A stretch of DNA of 13,212 nucleotides from Planctomycetaceae bacterium (GCA_027000105.1 JALTOP010000199.1:5280-18491); one strand, 5' to 3'; positions 1 through 7,006 are shown, counted from the first letter of the stretch. Notes: generated by a model from the sequence alone, not told the origin. A program made the numbers and translations.

Positions 1-668
1 CCATCGATATAAATCTGTTTTTTCTTTTTGTAGTGCCACCAGGCAGGAGCATCCATGTCATGGTGAAGCAGCGTCGGCAACTTCACATTCGAAACAAGAT
101 TCATTTCAGGATCACGAAATGTTCCCAAAGCAACACCGAAAATAACGGCATTGGTCGTTCCTACCGTGCTCCCCAACGGGAAAATGAACGATGCAATTTC
201 CTTTGAGGAAAGCTGTTTACCCAATTGTGGCTTGATTGCTCGTGTTTCCTCCAGCAATGTCTGCATGGCAAAGAGGGAATTCGGTACTCCCGGGATCACT
301 TTGCCTGCGACTTTTCCCGAGTGGCAGGAATGACAGTTCATCACCCACTCGCCCCGCTCTGTGACCACGTACTGAAGCGGCTTTCCGATCGATCCATGAG
401 GTCGCCCGGTTAATCCATAACGTGAAAAAGCCATTTGTCGGCGTTGTTCCGACGTTGCTTTTTTCGCGCGGGACTTTAACGGCTCAGGCCAGGTCTTCCA
501 GAGATTATCGAATGTTTCCTGATCAAAATCAGCGGTGATGAACGGCTTGTTCAAGATCAGCCATTCACCACGTTGAGCAGGCATCAGCCCGTCTGGTGGT
601 TCCTGGGCGTTGAGCGAAGAAATGGAACCGGCAAGAACGAAAAACAAAAAGAAAACAGCACGAGTCAT
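1..668 (-). CDS. Exported c-type cytochrome, RoxA-like family (partial, 3' end outside window)
   Basis: The minus-strand frame opens at an ATG (666-668) and stays open to the left edge, giving about 222 codons with no stop; the C-terminal part is missing. GGAG at 677-680 lies 8 bases upstream and supports the start. Residues 1-20 form a signal peptide (MTRAVFFLFFVLAG..., likely cut after LNA), so the protein acts outside the cytoplasm. One haem c site, CHSCH, is at residues 112-116 (bases 321-335), inside WVMNCHSCHSGKVAGKVIPG. Further on are STVGTTNAVIFGVALGTF and DAPAWWHYKKKKQIYIDG; the latter recalls the DAPPWW-K segment of planctomycete di-haem cytochromes related to rubber oxygenase RoxA and di-haem peroxidases. 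A second haem site would be expected beyond the window. The family is inferred from remembered motifs; the substrate is unknown. DUF2617 lies upstream on the same strand, 176 bases away. Confidence 0.8.
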   Translation of the reverse strand, partial: MTRAVFFLFFVLAGSISSLNAQEPPDGLMPAQRGEWLILNKPFITADFDQETFDNLWKTWPEPLKSRAKKATSEQRRQMAFSRYGLTGRPHGSIGKPLQYVVTERGEWVMNCHSCHSGKVAGKVIPGVPNSLFAMQTLLEETRAIKPQLGKQLSSKEIASFIFPLGSTVGTTNAVIFGVALGTFRDPEMNLVSNVKLPTLLHHDMDAPAWWHYKKKKQIYID

Positions 669-844
669 ACCGTCCACTCCACTATCATGCATTGTCATGA
701 ATGATCGAAACAGGAACGATCAAAATCAAAAAGGAACACACAGCCTGGCATGTTGGAACAGGTAATCAAGAAATTTCGCCGTGGCTCAGTGCATCATTGC
801 AAAAATGAGATATCCGAACAACTGAAACTGCCGTGGAAAAGGTT
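669..844. other. Spacer between DUF2617 gene and cytochrome gene
   Basis: These 176 bases lie between two minus-strand genes. They hold the cytochrome ribosome binding site (677-680) and two weak inverted repeats, TCATG...CATGA and GATCG...CGATC, each with a five-base arm. Neither is followed by a T-run, so I do not call a terminator. The cytochrome promoter probably lies here, but I see no clear -35/-10 pair. Confidence 0.4.
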
Positions 845-1390
845 CTATTCGAACGTAAACAGCGATTGGGATTTTACAATCGCACATTCCTCCGGGTAGA
901 GATGGAATGCGTGAACATTCAGGGAATTCGTACCGGAATCGACAGACATGAAATTCAATCCGGATGAACCCGCACAGTTGTTCCCCTCGTCCAGATGGGA
1001 AAGTGTCGCCGAGATGGCGTCCTTCCAGTATTCCTGTTCCAGCTTTTGGTAGATATCTGGTGTCAGGTATTCACATTCGAAGCAGATTGAAAGATTCAAG
1101 CCACCTTCCAACTGATAACTGAGACTGCGATTGCTTTCAACGGCGTACAGGCACAGTCGTTTGATGCGTGGCAGTACGGATTGTTTGCAATCGAGAACTT
1201 CGGTCGCGAAATGTTCTCCCCGACGGAATTCTATCACGTGCCCACAGGAAGTAATCTGGATGGCTGCCCGATAGGACTTGTTTCTGTACTCAAAGCTTTC
1301 ACATGTTTCAAAAAGTTCAGGATGAAGCGGACGTGCAAAAAGGGAAATAGCCAGATCCGTCGTTTCCGGACGCGAAATCGAATACTTCAT
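845..1390 (-). CDS. DUF2617 family protein, function unknown
   Basis: This 181-residue protein matches my memory of the DUF2617 family, known mainly from Planctomycetota and Actinobacteria. The shared landmarks are PLHPELFE (residues 21-28), QITSCGHVIEF (45-55), ATEVLDCKQSVLP (62-74) and the C-terminal block HAFHLYPEECAIVKSQSLFTFE (160-181), where family members typically have an HTFPDDCAIVKTQSLFE-like end. It has no signal peptide or membrane segment, so it is probably cytoplasmic. Nothing in the sequence shows a catalytic function, and the family has no established role that I know of. Length is close to the family norm. The start is the first ATG in frame, with no good Shine-Dalgarno sequence. 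The gene is transcribed towards the cytochrome gene but 176 bases from it, so co-transcription is uncertain. Confidence 0.75.
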   Translation of the reverse strand: MKYSISRPETTDLAISLFARPLHPELFETCESFEYRNKSYRAAIQITSCGHVIEFRRGEHFATEVLDCKQSVLPRIKRLCLYAVESNRSLSYQLEGGLNLSICFECEYLTPDIYQKLEQEYWKDAISATLSHLDEGNNCAGSSGLNFMSVDSGTNSLNVHAFHLYPEECAIVKSQSLFTFE

Positions 1391-1898
1391 TGTCAGCCCG
1401 AAGATCTCTAGAAAGGAAAAGTGAATGTGTGAACTCCACCGACAGAAAACTATCGAGGTTCGCGAATCTTATTCACAATTCCATATTGTTGGAAGTCTCT
1501 TTTTGCTGATAAAGAAGACATCCGAAAAGAAAGATTTTTTGATCTGAAATTCCTTGACAAATATGTTCTGCTTCTGCACAAACTCGCCTGCTCCCACCTC
1601 TGCCTCCTTTCACCAAAAATCTGCCTCTATTATTCATGGTGTCGGCTTTTCAAATTCCACCAATAGACCGACGAGCAGAAAGTTGGCAAACAGACTGATT
1701 CCGGAGTGTGGAATTCTGTTTTTTTCGCAGTTCCATCCTCCGCTTCAGTCACATTTTTCGCTTCAATAACTGAGAATATTCCTCGGGAAGCCGAATTCAA
1801 AAGTCTGCCTGTTTGACATGCGCTGCTGAAAGCTTAAAACGGGAAGCAGAACCGTTGAAATTACTTTCAATGAGGCATCAACTTCTTCGTGGGGCATC
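1391..1898. other. Divergent intergenic region, no convincing gene
   Basis: These 508 bases separate the minus-strand DUF2617 gene from the plus-strand TSR3/DTW gene, so promoters for both are expected. The region is richer in A and T than its neighbours and contains several open frames. The longest on the plus strand (from 1554) has low-complexity composition and no recognisable motif. A minus-strand frame around 1640-1750 reads like a hydrophobic tail (SLFANFLLVGLLVEFEK) but has no start codon and follows a nearby stop. I consider neither real. The one candidate promoter is listed separately. Confidence 0.5.
1813..1840 (+). promoter_or_regulatory. Candidate sigma-70-type promoter for the TSR3/DTW gene
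   Basis: A perfect -35 box TTGACA (1813-1818) is followed after 16 bases by TAAAAC (1835-1840), a fair -10 box. It lies about 60 bases upstream of the ATG at 1899 and points towards it. This rests on consensus matching alone, and planctomycete promoters are poorly defined, so confidence is modest. Confidence 0.35.
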
Positions 1899-2384
1899 AT
1901 GAACAGCAACCGCATCAAGGACAGCAGTAAGCCGACAATTATCATTGTGCATCGCAAGGAACGTCGCAGTAAATGCACGGTGGAACCATTGAGAGGACAG
2001 GAAGGGTTCGAATTTCGAACCTATCCAAAAGCTGATACCGAAGTGCCGAAAGATTACGTACGACTCGGTTTGGGAGGGCCGCTTTTGAGCGAATCGGATG
2101 CAGATTGCGGCCTGCTGGTTCTGGATGCCACCTGGCGCTGGGCGGAAAAGATGGAAGCCGATTTTCAACACGTTCCGGTACGTTCTCTCCCACGTTGGAA
2201 GACGGCTTATCCGCGAACCTCAAAATTTTTTGAGGAACCGGATGAAGGTCTGGCAACGATCGAGGCCATCTTCGTCGCCTATCATCAATTGGGGCGCCCA
2301 ACAGAGAATCTGCTCGATCATTACCATTGGCGAGAGAAGTTTCTGGAACTCAATGCGGAATTCCTGTACAACAACTCTGATTGA
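1899..2384 (+). CDS. TSR3/DTW-superfamily protein (putative aminocarboxypropyl transferase for RNA)
   Basis: This 161-residue protein resembles the superfamily that includes eukaryotic/archaeal TSR3 (formerly DUF367) and bacterial DTW-domain proteins such as TapT. Members use S-adenosylmethionine to add a 3-amino-3-carboxypropyl group to uridine derivatives in rRNA or tRNA. The diagnostic stretches are LLVLDATWRWAEKM (residues 72-85), where DATW stands at the DTW/DGTW position; VRSLPRWKTAYPRTSKFF (94-111); and EGLATIEAIFVAYHQLGRP (116-134), matching the conserved STLEA-type helix. The N-terminal part carries basic residues (HRKERRSKCTVEP). The protein is short but within range for single-domain members, with no signal peptide. 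The ATG at 1899 lacks a strong Shine-Dalgarno sequence. The family call is from motif memory; whether it modifies rRNA, tRNA or something else cannot be told from sequence. A plain DTW annotation is the main alternative. Confidence 0.7.
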   Translation: MNSNRIKDSSKPTIIIVHRKERRSKCTVEPLRGQEGFEFRTYPKADTEVPKDYVRLGLGGPLLSESDADCGLLVLDATWRWAEKMEADFQHVPVRSLPRWKTAYPRTSKFFEEPDEGLATIEAIFVAYHQLGRPTENLLDHYHWREKFLELNAEFLYNNSD

Positions 2385-2420
2385 TCATGTGCCTCGAATA
2401 GCCCTGATTCTGGAGCAGAC

Positions 2421-2487
2421 CTGAACCCTGAATAACTCTGAACACTGAGTAGCTCTGAAGTCTGAATACTGGGTAACTCTGAATCAG
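2421..2487. repeat. Degenerate CTGAA-type short tandem repeat
   Basis: Three head-to-tail units start with CTGAA: 2421-2437 (CTGAACCCTGAATAACT), 2438-2454 (CTGAACACTGAGTAGCT) and 2455-2478, which carries a 7-base insertion; a partial unit follows at 2479-2487. The consensus is CTGAAnnCTGARTARCT, 17 bases. The array sits in the spacer between the TSR3/DTW gene and the stress-protein gene and is non-coding on either strand as far as I can see. It probably arose by slippage. Confidence 0.7.
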
Positions 2488-2557
2488 CCATTATTGAAAT
2501 CAGGTGATATCAACTGTACCCGGTAAGGTTGTTGACCGTAGAAGGGGAGTCTCCAAC

Positions 2558-2629
2558 ATGGACACATTGGAACATCTTGACGAATTCGAATCGGTCTTCC
2601 GCAGAGCCGAGCAGGATTCGTTCATCTAG
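2558..2629 (+). pseudogene. 5' segment of the universal stress protein frame, ended by in-frame TAG
   Basis: An ATG at 2558 with a good Shine-Dalgarno sequence (AAGGGGAG, 2542-2549, 8 bases away) opens a 23-codon peptide, MDTLEHLDEFESVFRRAEQD followed by SFI, and stops at TAG (2627-2629). It is in the same reading frame as the stress protein that continues at 2630 (SERKIDHVLLILDEQ...). The segment looks like the natural N-terminus of this protein family in planctomycetes, because such proteins start with an FESVFRRAE-like stretch before the first beta strand. The TAG therefore appears to interrupt one original gene of 286 sense positions (2558-3418). A sequencing error is possible and cannot be excluded here. 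Confidence 0.6.
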
Positions 2630-2650
2630 TCGGAGAGGAAGATCGATCAT

Positions 2651-3418
2651 GTGCTGCTCATTCTTGATGAACAGCACGAGCAGGTTGATGTGACCATTGA
2701 GGCCCTCAAAAACTTTTCTACGAAACTGGCTGCTGTCGAAAAATGGGACACGCTTCGCGTCGGCACCAGGACGACCGTCAAGAAGCTGGAAGAAGATGTT
2801 CAGGGATCGCCGGCTGATCTGCTCATCACGTGGAGACACCTGCACGAGGAAGCGATCGTACCGCGCTGCTCATTGGGGATTTATGTCGATATGCTCACGC
2901 AGGCAACCGATTTCCCGATACTGCTTCTTCCCGGTTCGGTCGCTTCACCGGCTACGATCCAGGGAAAGAAGTGTCAAACGGTTCTGGCTGCTACCGATCA
3001 CCTGGCGGGAGATCATCGATTGATCAACTACGCCGCTGCCCTGACCGATCCGCATGGCAAACTGGTACTTTGTCATGTAGAAGATGATCAAACATTGCAA
3101 CGCTATTTACAGGCGATCGAACGGATCCCTGAAGTGAACTCAGAACTCGTCCGCACAAAATTGCAGGAACAACTCAACAGGGATGTCGTCCGTTATCTCG
3201 CATCGGCCCGGCAAAGCATGCAGGAAGCAGGCGTTCCGATTCAGATTGAAACAGAACTGACAACCGGCCATCGTCTCTCTGTGTACCGCGACCTGCTCAG
3301 TTCGCATCACGCAGACCTGTTGGTGATGAACACCAAAGACAATGATCAATTGGCGATGCACGGACTGGCGTATGCGATGAGTGTCGAGTTTGTAGAGATC
3401 CCGCAATTATTGCTGTGA
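2651..3418 (+). CDS. Universal stress protein (UspA) family, possibly N-terminally truncated
   Basis: From a GTG at 2651 the frame encodes 255 residues. It looks like a two-module universal stress protein. The first part has a degenerate fold (VLLILDEQHEQVDVTIEALKNF ... PADLLITWRHLHEEAIVP). The second starts with a typical strand, KCQTVLAATDHLAGDHRLINYAAALTDPHGKLVLCHVEDD, and ends with HADLLVMNTKDNDQLAMHGLAYAMSVEFVEIPQLLL, a tail common in planctomycete Usp proteins. The classical ATP-binding G-x2-G-x9-G-S/T motif is not visible, so ATP binding is doubtful. The GTG is chosen because the same frame is closed by TAG at 2627-2629; a GAGAGGAAG stretch at 2633-2641 could serve as a ribosome binding site, or translation may restart after the short upstream peptide. 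If the TAG is an error, the true start is ATG 2558. The protein is cytoplasmic; the general family role is stress tolerance, and the specific role is unknown. Confidence 0.7.
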   Translation: MLLILDEQHEQVDVTIEALKNFSTKLAAVEKWDTLRVGTRTTVKKLEEDVQGSPADLLITWRHLHEEAIVPRCSLGIYVDMLTQATDFPILLLPGSVASPATIQGKKCQTVLAATDHLAGDHRLINYAAALTDPHGKLVLCHVEDDQTLQRYLQAIERIPEVNSELVRTKLQEQLNRDVVRYLASARQSMQEAGVPIQIETELTTGHRLSVYRDLLSSHHADLLVMNTKDNDQLAMHGLAYAMSVEFVEIPQLLL

Positions 3419-3496
3419 CCGAATTCAAAAGCAGTTGCAACCGGCTCGCCAAACATGACGGCTTTGTTGAGTCAACTGATTTTATCGCGTCAACAG

Positions 3497-3528
3497 AATG
3501 TCTCCCCACAGCAATGTCTCCCCGCAGC
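3497..3528. repeat. 16-base tandem duplication
   Basis: AATGTCTCCCCACAGC (3497-3512) is directly followed by AATGTCTCCCCGCAGC (3513-3528), with one difference. It lies between the 3' ends of the convergent stress-protein and RidA genes and has no visible function; replication slippage is the simplest origin. The rest of this 179-base spacer shows no hairpin followed by a T-run, so no terminator is called. Confidence 0.75.
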
Positions 3529-3597
3529 ATGGATGAAATCGCTTCGCGAATCGTTCGCTATTATTTCACTGCCGTTGCTTGCTGCCTCGGGAAGTTG

Positions 3598-4065
3598 CTA
3601 TTCCTCTTTCAGCTTGACGATAATTTCTGTTTCGACACTTGAGCCGAGAGGAAGGGCAACCATACCGATAGCAGTACGAGCGGCCAGGCCGGAATCGCCG
3701 AACACTTCCAGCAGAACCTTGGAGGCTCCGTTGATAACCAGATGCTGGTCGGTGAAATCAGGGTCGGAATAGACGTAGCCGGTCAGTCGCAGAATTTCTT
3801 CCACCTTATCGAGAGAGCCGATCGCTTTTTTAAGCATCCGCAGATTGTTCGCCACACAACGCCCGGCTGCTTCTTCCGCCTCCTCCATGGAAACTTCTGA
3901 AGGAACCTTTCCCTTGGTGAGCAATTCATCTCCTTCCATCGGAACGGCCCCGGAAACATACGCTGTCGTTCCTGTAATCGCGACCTGACGATAGATCGCT
4001 CCGGGAGAAGGTACGACTTCCGGCGGATAGCCCAACGCGGCCAGTTTTTCTTCGGGTGTACTCAT
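3598..4065 (-). CDS. RidA/YjgF/YER057c family protein (putative imine deaminase)
   Basis: The protein has 155 residues and matches the larger RidA subfamily of about 150 residues (MSTPEEKLAALGYPPEVVPSPGA start). RidA proteins speed the hydrolysis of reactive enamines/imines formed by PLP enzymes such as threonine dehydratase, giving ketoacids and ammonia in the cytosol. Visible landmarks are YRQVAITGTTAYVSGAVPM (residues 25-43), CVANNLRMLKKAIGSLDKVEEILRLTGYV (70-98), and the signature RTAIGMVALPLGSSVETEI (130-148), which holds the substrate carboxylate-binding arginine (R130) and a conserved acidic residue (E146). I chose the ATG at 4063-4065 over an upstream in-frame start because AGGAAA lies just upstream and the family begins here. 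The gene is divergent from truA (134-base gap) and convergent with the stress-protein gene. Some members of this subfamily lack deaminase activity, so the exact reaction is inferred. Confidence 0.88.
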   Translation of the reverse strand: MSTPEEKLAALGYPPEVVPSPGAIYRQVAITGTTAYVSGAVPMEGDELLTKGKVPSEVSMEEAEEAAGRCVANNLRMLKKAIGSLDKVEEILRLTGYVYSDPDFTDQHLVINGASKVLLEVFGDSGLAARTAIGMVALPLGSSVETEIIVKLKEE

Positions 4066-4199
4066 TCTGGTTTTCCTGTAAAGTAGGGAACTGTAGGATC
4101 GTTTTCTGTTCTGCAAAGTTTATCGATTTTCTCCGATTTTGCACGTCTGAGATAAGCTGATCCTGTGTGAAATGGATTTTTTCTGAACCTGAAACCCCG

Positions 4200-5027
4200 A
4201 TGCCAACACGAAATATCAAATTGACCATTTCCTACGATGGCAGTGCCTATCACGGCTGGCAGATTCAGCCGGATCGTCTCACCATCCAGGAAGTGATCGA
4301 ACGGGCGATCCTGCAGATTACGGGAGAATCGTCGCGGCTGGCCAGTGCAGGGCGAACCGATACCGGCGTGCATGCGATTGGTCAGGTGGCGAGTTTCAAA
4401 ACGAATTCGACAATCCCTGCCGGGAAGTTTCGCCCGGCTATTCAGTCCCGGTTACCAGATGACGTTGTCATTCGGGATTCCTGTGAAGTCCCGATCGATT
4501 TTCATGCCGGGCACGCTGCCAAGTGGAAGCTGTACCGCTATCTGATTCTGAATTCCGATATTCCGCATGCTCATCTGCATCGATTCACAACGCGCATCGC
4601 AACGAAGTTGGATGTTACGAAGATGGATCAGGCCGCCCGGTCACTCGTAGGCAAACACGATTTCCGTTCCTTCGAATCGCATTATCCAAACAAAGCGACC
4701 AGTGTGCGACATGTCAAGCATTGCCGCGTTCAACAGGGAGTTTCCTGGTCTGCGTGGCGGCCAAGTCTTCAGGGCAATCCAATTCTTGATGAGGATTCAT
4801 CAATTATCTCGCTTGATATTGTCGCCGATGGTTTTCTCTACAATATGGTTCGAGCCATCATGGGAACACTCCTCAAAATAGGCAGTGGTGATTGGCCTGT
4901 CGATGCGGCAAAGCGTGTCCGCGAGGCAATGGATCGCAAACAGGCCGGGCCAACCGCACCGCCACAAGGTCTTTATTTAATGCACGTTGAGTACGAACGG
5001 GATTTTGATCCGGACAGAATACCCTGA
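4200..5027 (+). CDS. truA: tRNA pseudouridine(38-40) synthase TruA
   Basis: TruA converts uridines 38, 39 and 40 of the tRNA anticodon arm to pseudouridine. The 275-residue product starts IKLTISYDGSAYHGWQIQP (residues 7-25) and carries the catalytic motif GRTDTGVHA (51-59) with the nucleophilic aspartate D54. The second half has HDFRSFESH, a conserved FLYNMVRAIMGTLLKIGSG segment that lines the active site, and the terminal LYLMHVEY. Length is normal for bacterial TruA. The ATG at 4200 fits the family N-terminus; an in-frame GTG at 4167 would add 11 residues with no homology. There is no strong Shine-Dalgarno sequence. The gene faces away from ridA and ends 138 bases from the convergent ROK kinase gene; that gap contains only short weak inverted repeats. 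Confidence 0.96.
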   Translation: MPTRNIKLTISYDGSAYHGWQIQPDRLTIQEVIERAILQITGESSRLASAGRTDTGVHAIGQVASFKTNSTIPAGKFRPAIQSRLPDDVVIRDSCEVPIDFHAGHAAKWKLYRYLILNSDIPHAHLHRFTTRIATKLDVTKMDQAARSLVGKHDFRSFESHYPNKATSVRHVKHCRVQQGVSWSAWRPSLQGNPILDEDSSIISLDIVADGFLYNMVRAIMGTLLKIGSGDWPVDAAKRVREAMDRKQAGPTAPPQGLYLMHVEYERDFDPDRIP

Positions 5028-5165
5028 AGGGCACAATCTCCCTCTCCGAAGAAGGGACGCAATGAACAGAAAGCCGCAATGACTGCAAAACAGCTACGCC
5101 CCCAAGAGCCTTTCGGCTATCACTGAAAAACAAGAGTAGAAGCGACCGCTCCCGATGAACCGGGC

Positions 5166-6056
5166 TCAAATCTGTTTGGCCATTGCGATCGCCCCCAGAA
5201 TTCCCGCTCGATTCCCGAGTTGTGGAGGGATGATGTATTGGTCGATCTTCGCCTGAACGGCTTCTGAGCCGACGTAGCTGTTGAGAAGTTCTTTCACCTT
5301 TTTGCGGATCATCGGAAACAGGCTTTCCTGCTGCATCACGCCACCCCCCATGATAATTTTTTGTGGCGAAACCGTGCAGATAAAATTCACTAGAGCATAC
5401 GCCAGATATTCCGCTTCCAGTTCCCACGCAGGATGATCAGCCGGCAACTTTTCTCCTTCCATTCCCCAGCGCTGTTTCATCGCGACACCGCAAGCAAGAC
5501 CTTCCAGACAGTCACCGTGAAACGGACAGCTGCCGGGGTAGGGGTCTTTGCTCAAATCGTGTGGAATACGAATATGTCCCACTTCCGGATGAACCAGGCC
5601 GTGCATCATTTTGCCGTTCACGAATCCGCCGCCGCCCAATCCGGTGCCAATCGTCAAGTACATGAAAGTATCCAACCCCTGCGCTGCTCCCCAACTCCGT
5701 TCACCCAAGGCAGCAACATTCACATCGGTGTCGAATGCGACCGGTATCTGCAGCGCATTTTTTATCGTTCCCCAAAAATCGGTATCACTCCAACCCGGCT
5801 TGGGAGTTGATGTAATAAACCCGAATGTTTTGGAACCCGGATGCACATCGACCGGACCGAACGAAGCAATCCCCAGCGAAGCAATCTCATTTCCGGCAGA
5901 GGCCTGTTTTCGAAAGTAGCCGATCACCTTCGCAAAGGTCTCTTGAGGGGTCGTCGTTTCAATACGCACGATATCCCGCAGATCATCCGGCCCGGTCCCC
6001 ACCGCACAAACAAATTTCGTCCCACCTGCTTCAATCCCGCCGTACAATTTGCTCAT
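5166..6056 (-). CDS. ROK-family sugar kinase, fructokinase type
   Basis: This 296-residue kinase transfers phosphate from ATP to a hexose, most likely fructose or a related sugar, in the cytosol. It shows the ATP phosphate loop GGIEAGGTKF (residues 6-15), the catalytic-base region AFDTDVNVAALGE (D111), the ROK core YLTIGTGLGGGGFVNG (133-148) and a zinc-binding set HPEVGHI...CPFHGDCLEG (H161, C177, H180, C183). The CPxHGDCLEG spacing is that of Bacillus fructokinase (YdhR/GmuE type) rather than of ROK repressors, and there is no DNA-binding domain. I use the ATG at 6054-6056, which has GAAGAAG just upstream. A GTG at 6066-6068 would overlap the upstream isomerase stop as GTGA and add four residues. 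The gene directly follows a sugar isomerase/epimerase gene, so the two probably form an operon for uptake-derived sugar metabolism. The substrate is inferred from family only. Confidence 0.88.
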   Translation of the reverse strand: MSKLYGGIEAGGTKFVCAVGTGPDDLRDIVRIETTTPQETFAKVIGYFRKQASAGNEIASLGIASFGPVDVHPGSKTFGFITSTPKPGWSDTDFWGTIKNALQIPVAFDTDVNVAALGERSWGAAQGLDTFMYLTIGTGLGGGGFVNGKMMHGLVHPEVGHIRIPHDLSKDPYPGSCPFHGDCLEGLACGVAMKQRWGMEGEKLPADHPAWELEAEYLAYALVNFICTVSPQKIIMGGGVMQQESLFPMIRKKVKELLNSYVGSEAVQAKIDQYIIPPQLGNRAGILGAIAMAKQI

Positions 6057-6064
6057 GGTCTTCT

Positions 6065-7006
6065 TCACTTTGCCATTTTCGGGATGTAGTTCCTCAAGAA
6101 GGTGTGGCTTTGCTGGAGTGAAGCAAGACGGCCTTCCACACTGCCTTCGTAGGCCCGGTCTTCGACTTCAACACAAACCGGGCCGTTGTAACCGGTATCG
6201 GTAAGGGCGGAAAAGAATTGACCCCAGTTGACATCCCCCATCCCGGGAAGTTTCGGCGTGTGATACTGATTCGGATTCGCAAGGATACCAACTTCATTCA
6301 GGCGATCAACATCAAGCCGCACATCTTTGGCGTGAATGTGGAACAGCCGATCTGCAAAATCGCGGATCGGCTTGATCGCGTCCATCTGTTGCCAGATCAT
6401 GTGAGACGGATCGTAATTCAATCCGATCGAATTGCTGCCCAGATCCGCGAACATCCGTTTCCAGATTGCAGGACTGATCGCCAGATTCTTGCCACCGGGC
6501 CATTCGTCATCGGAAAAGAACATTGGGCAGTTTTCGATGCCGATACGTACCCGATGTTCTTCTGCCAGCTCGACAATCGGCTTCCAGGTTTCCAGAAAGC
6601 GGCTCCAGTTGGCATCGATTGATTTTGTCCAGTCTCGCCCGATAAATGTATTCATCTGATTGATGCCGAGTTTGTTGCAGGTGGCGATGATTTTCCTGAT
6701 CTGATCACAAGCCTGTTTCGATTCCGTTTCGTCGGGCGAAAGTGGATTCGGATAGTACCCCAAACCGCTAATCGAAACGCCGGTTTCATCGAGCAGCGTT
6801 CGGATTTTCTCTGCCTGGGCATCGTCCACCCCGGCAACATCAATATGCGTCACCCCTGCGTAACGCCGTTCCGCCTTGCCGAGCGGCCAGCACATAATTT
6901 CAACACAGTCGTAACCAATACGGCTTGCCGTGCGAATCACCTGTTCAAAATTGTATTCGGGAAGTATGGCAGAGACGAATCCTAGTTGCATCGGTTTTTC
7001 TTTCAT
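6065..7006 (-). CDS. Sugar phosphate isomerase/epimerase, xylose isomerase-like TIM barrel
   Basis: The 313-residue product belongs to the AP-endonuclease-2/xylose-isomerase-like TIM-barrel superfamily, whose members are metal-dependent sugar or inositol isomerases, epimerases or dehydratases. Likely metal ligands are E158 (RIGIENCP), D199 with H202 (LNYDPSH), H225 (LFHIHAKD) and E280 (VCVEVEDR). The N-terminal strand MQLGFVSAIL and YDCVEIMCW (32-40) are typical. No signal peptide is seen, so it is cytoplasmic. The ATG at 7006 lacks a Shine-Dalgarno sequence; the in-frame ATG at 6991 (MQLGFVS...) fits homologues equally well. It is the first gene of a two-gene unit with the ROK kinase, separated by 8 bases or overlapping by 4 depending on the kinase start. 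This suggests conversion of a sugar followed by phosphorylation, or the reverse order. The exact substrate cannot be read from sequence. Confidence 0.85.
   Translation of the reverse strand: MKEKPMQLGFVSAILPEYNFEQVIRTASRIGYDCVEIMCWPLGKAERRYAGVTHIDVAGVDDAQAEKIRTLLDETGVSISGLGYYPNPLSPDETESKQACDQIRKIIATCNKLGINQMNTFIGRDWTKSIDANWSRFLETWKPIVELAEEHRVRIGIENCPMFFSDDEWPGGKNLAISPAIWKRMFADLGSNSIGLNYDPSHMIWQQMDAIKPIRDFADRLFHIHAKDVRLDVDRLNEVGILANPNQYHTPKLPGMGDVNWGQFFSALTDTGYNGPVCVEVEDRAYEGSVEGRLASLQQSHTFLRNYIPKMAK

Noticed and set aside
1640..1755. Minus-strand hydrophobic stretch SLFANFLLVGLLVEFEK, reminiscent of a membrane protein tail
   Set aside because: No start codon after the preceding stop, fewer than 40 codons and no similarity I can defend.
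1554..1769. Open frame of 71 codons on the plus strand in the DUF2617-TSR3/DTW spacer
   Set aside because: Low-complexity composition rich in Ser, Phe and Pro, no recognisable motif and no ribosome binding site.
2510..2845. 111-codon minus-strand frame over the stress-protein 5' region
   Set aside because: Antisense to the clear stress-protein frame, with no motif. It does not explain the TAG interruption.
5028..5165. Short inverted repeats (TCCCT/AGGGA, AGCC/GGCT, CCCG/CGGG) between truA and the ROK kinase gene
   Set aside because: Stems of four or five pairs without T-runs are too weak to call a terminator.
4873..5427. 184-codon minus-strand frame spanning the truA end and the ROK kinase end
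   Set aside because: It overlaps two well-supported genes and has the Arg/Ser/Gly-rich composition typical of a shadow frame.
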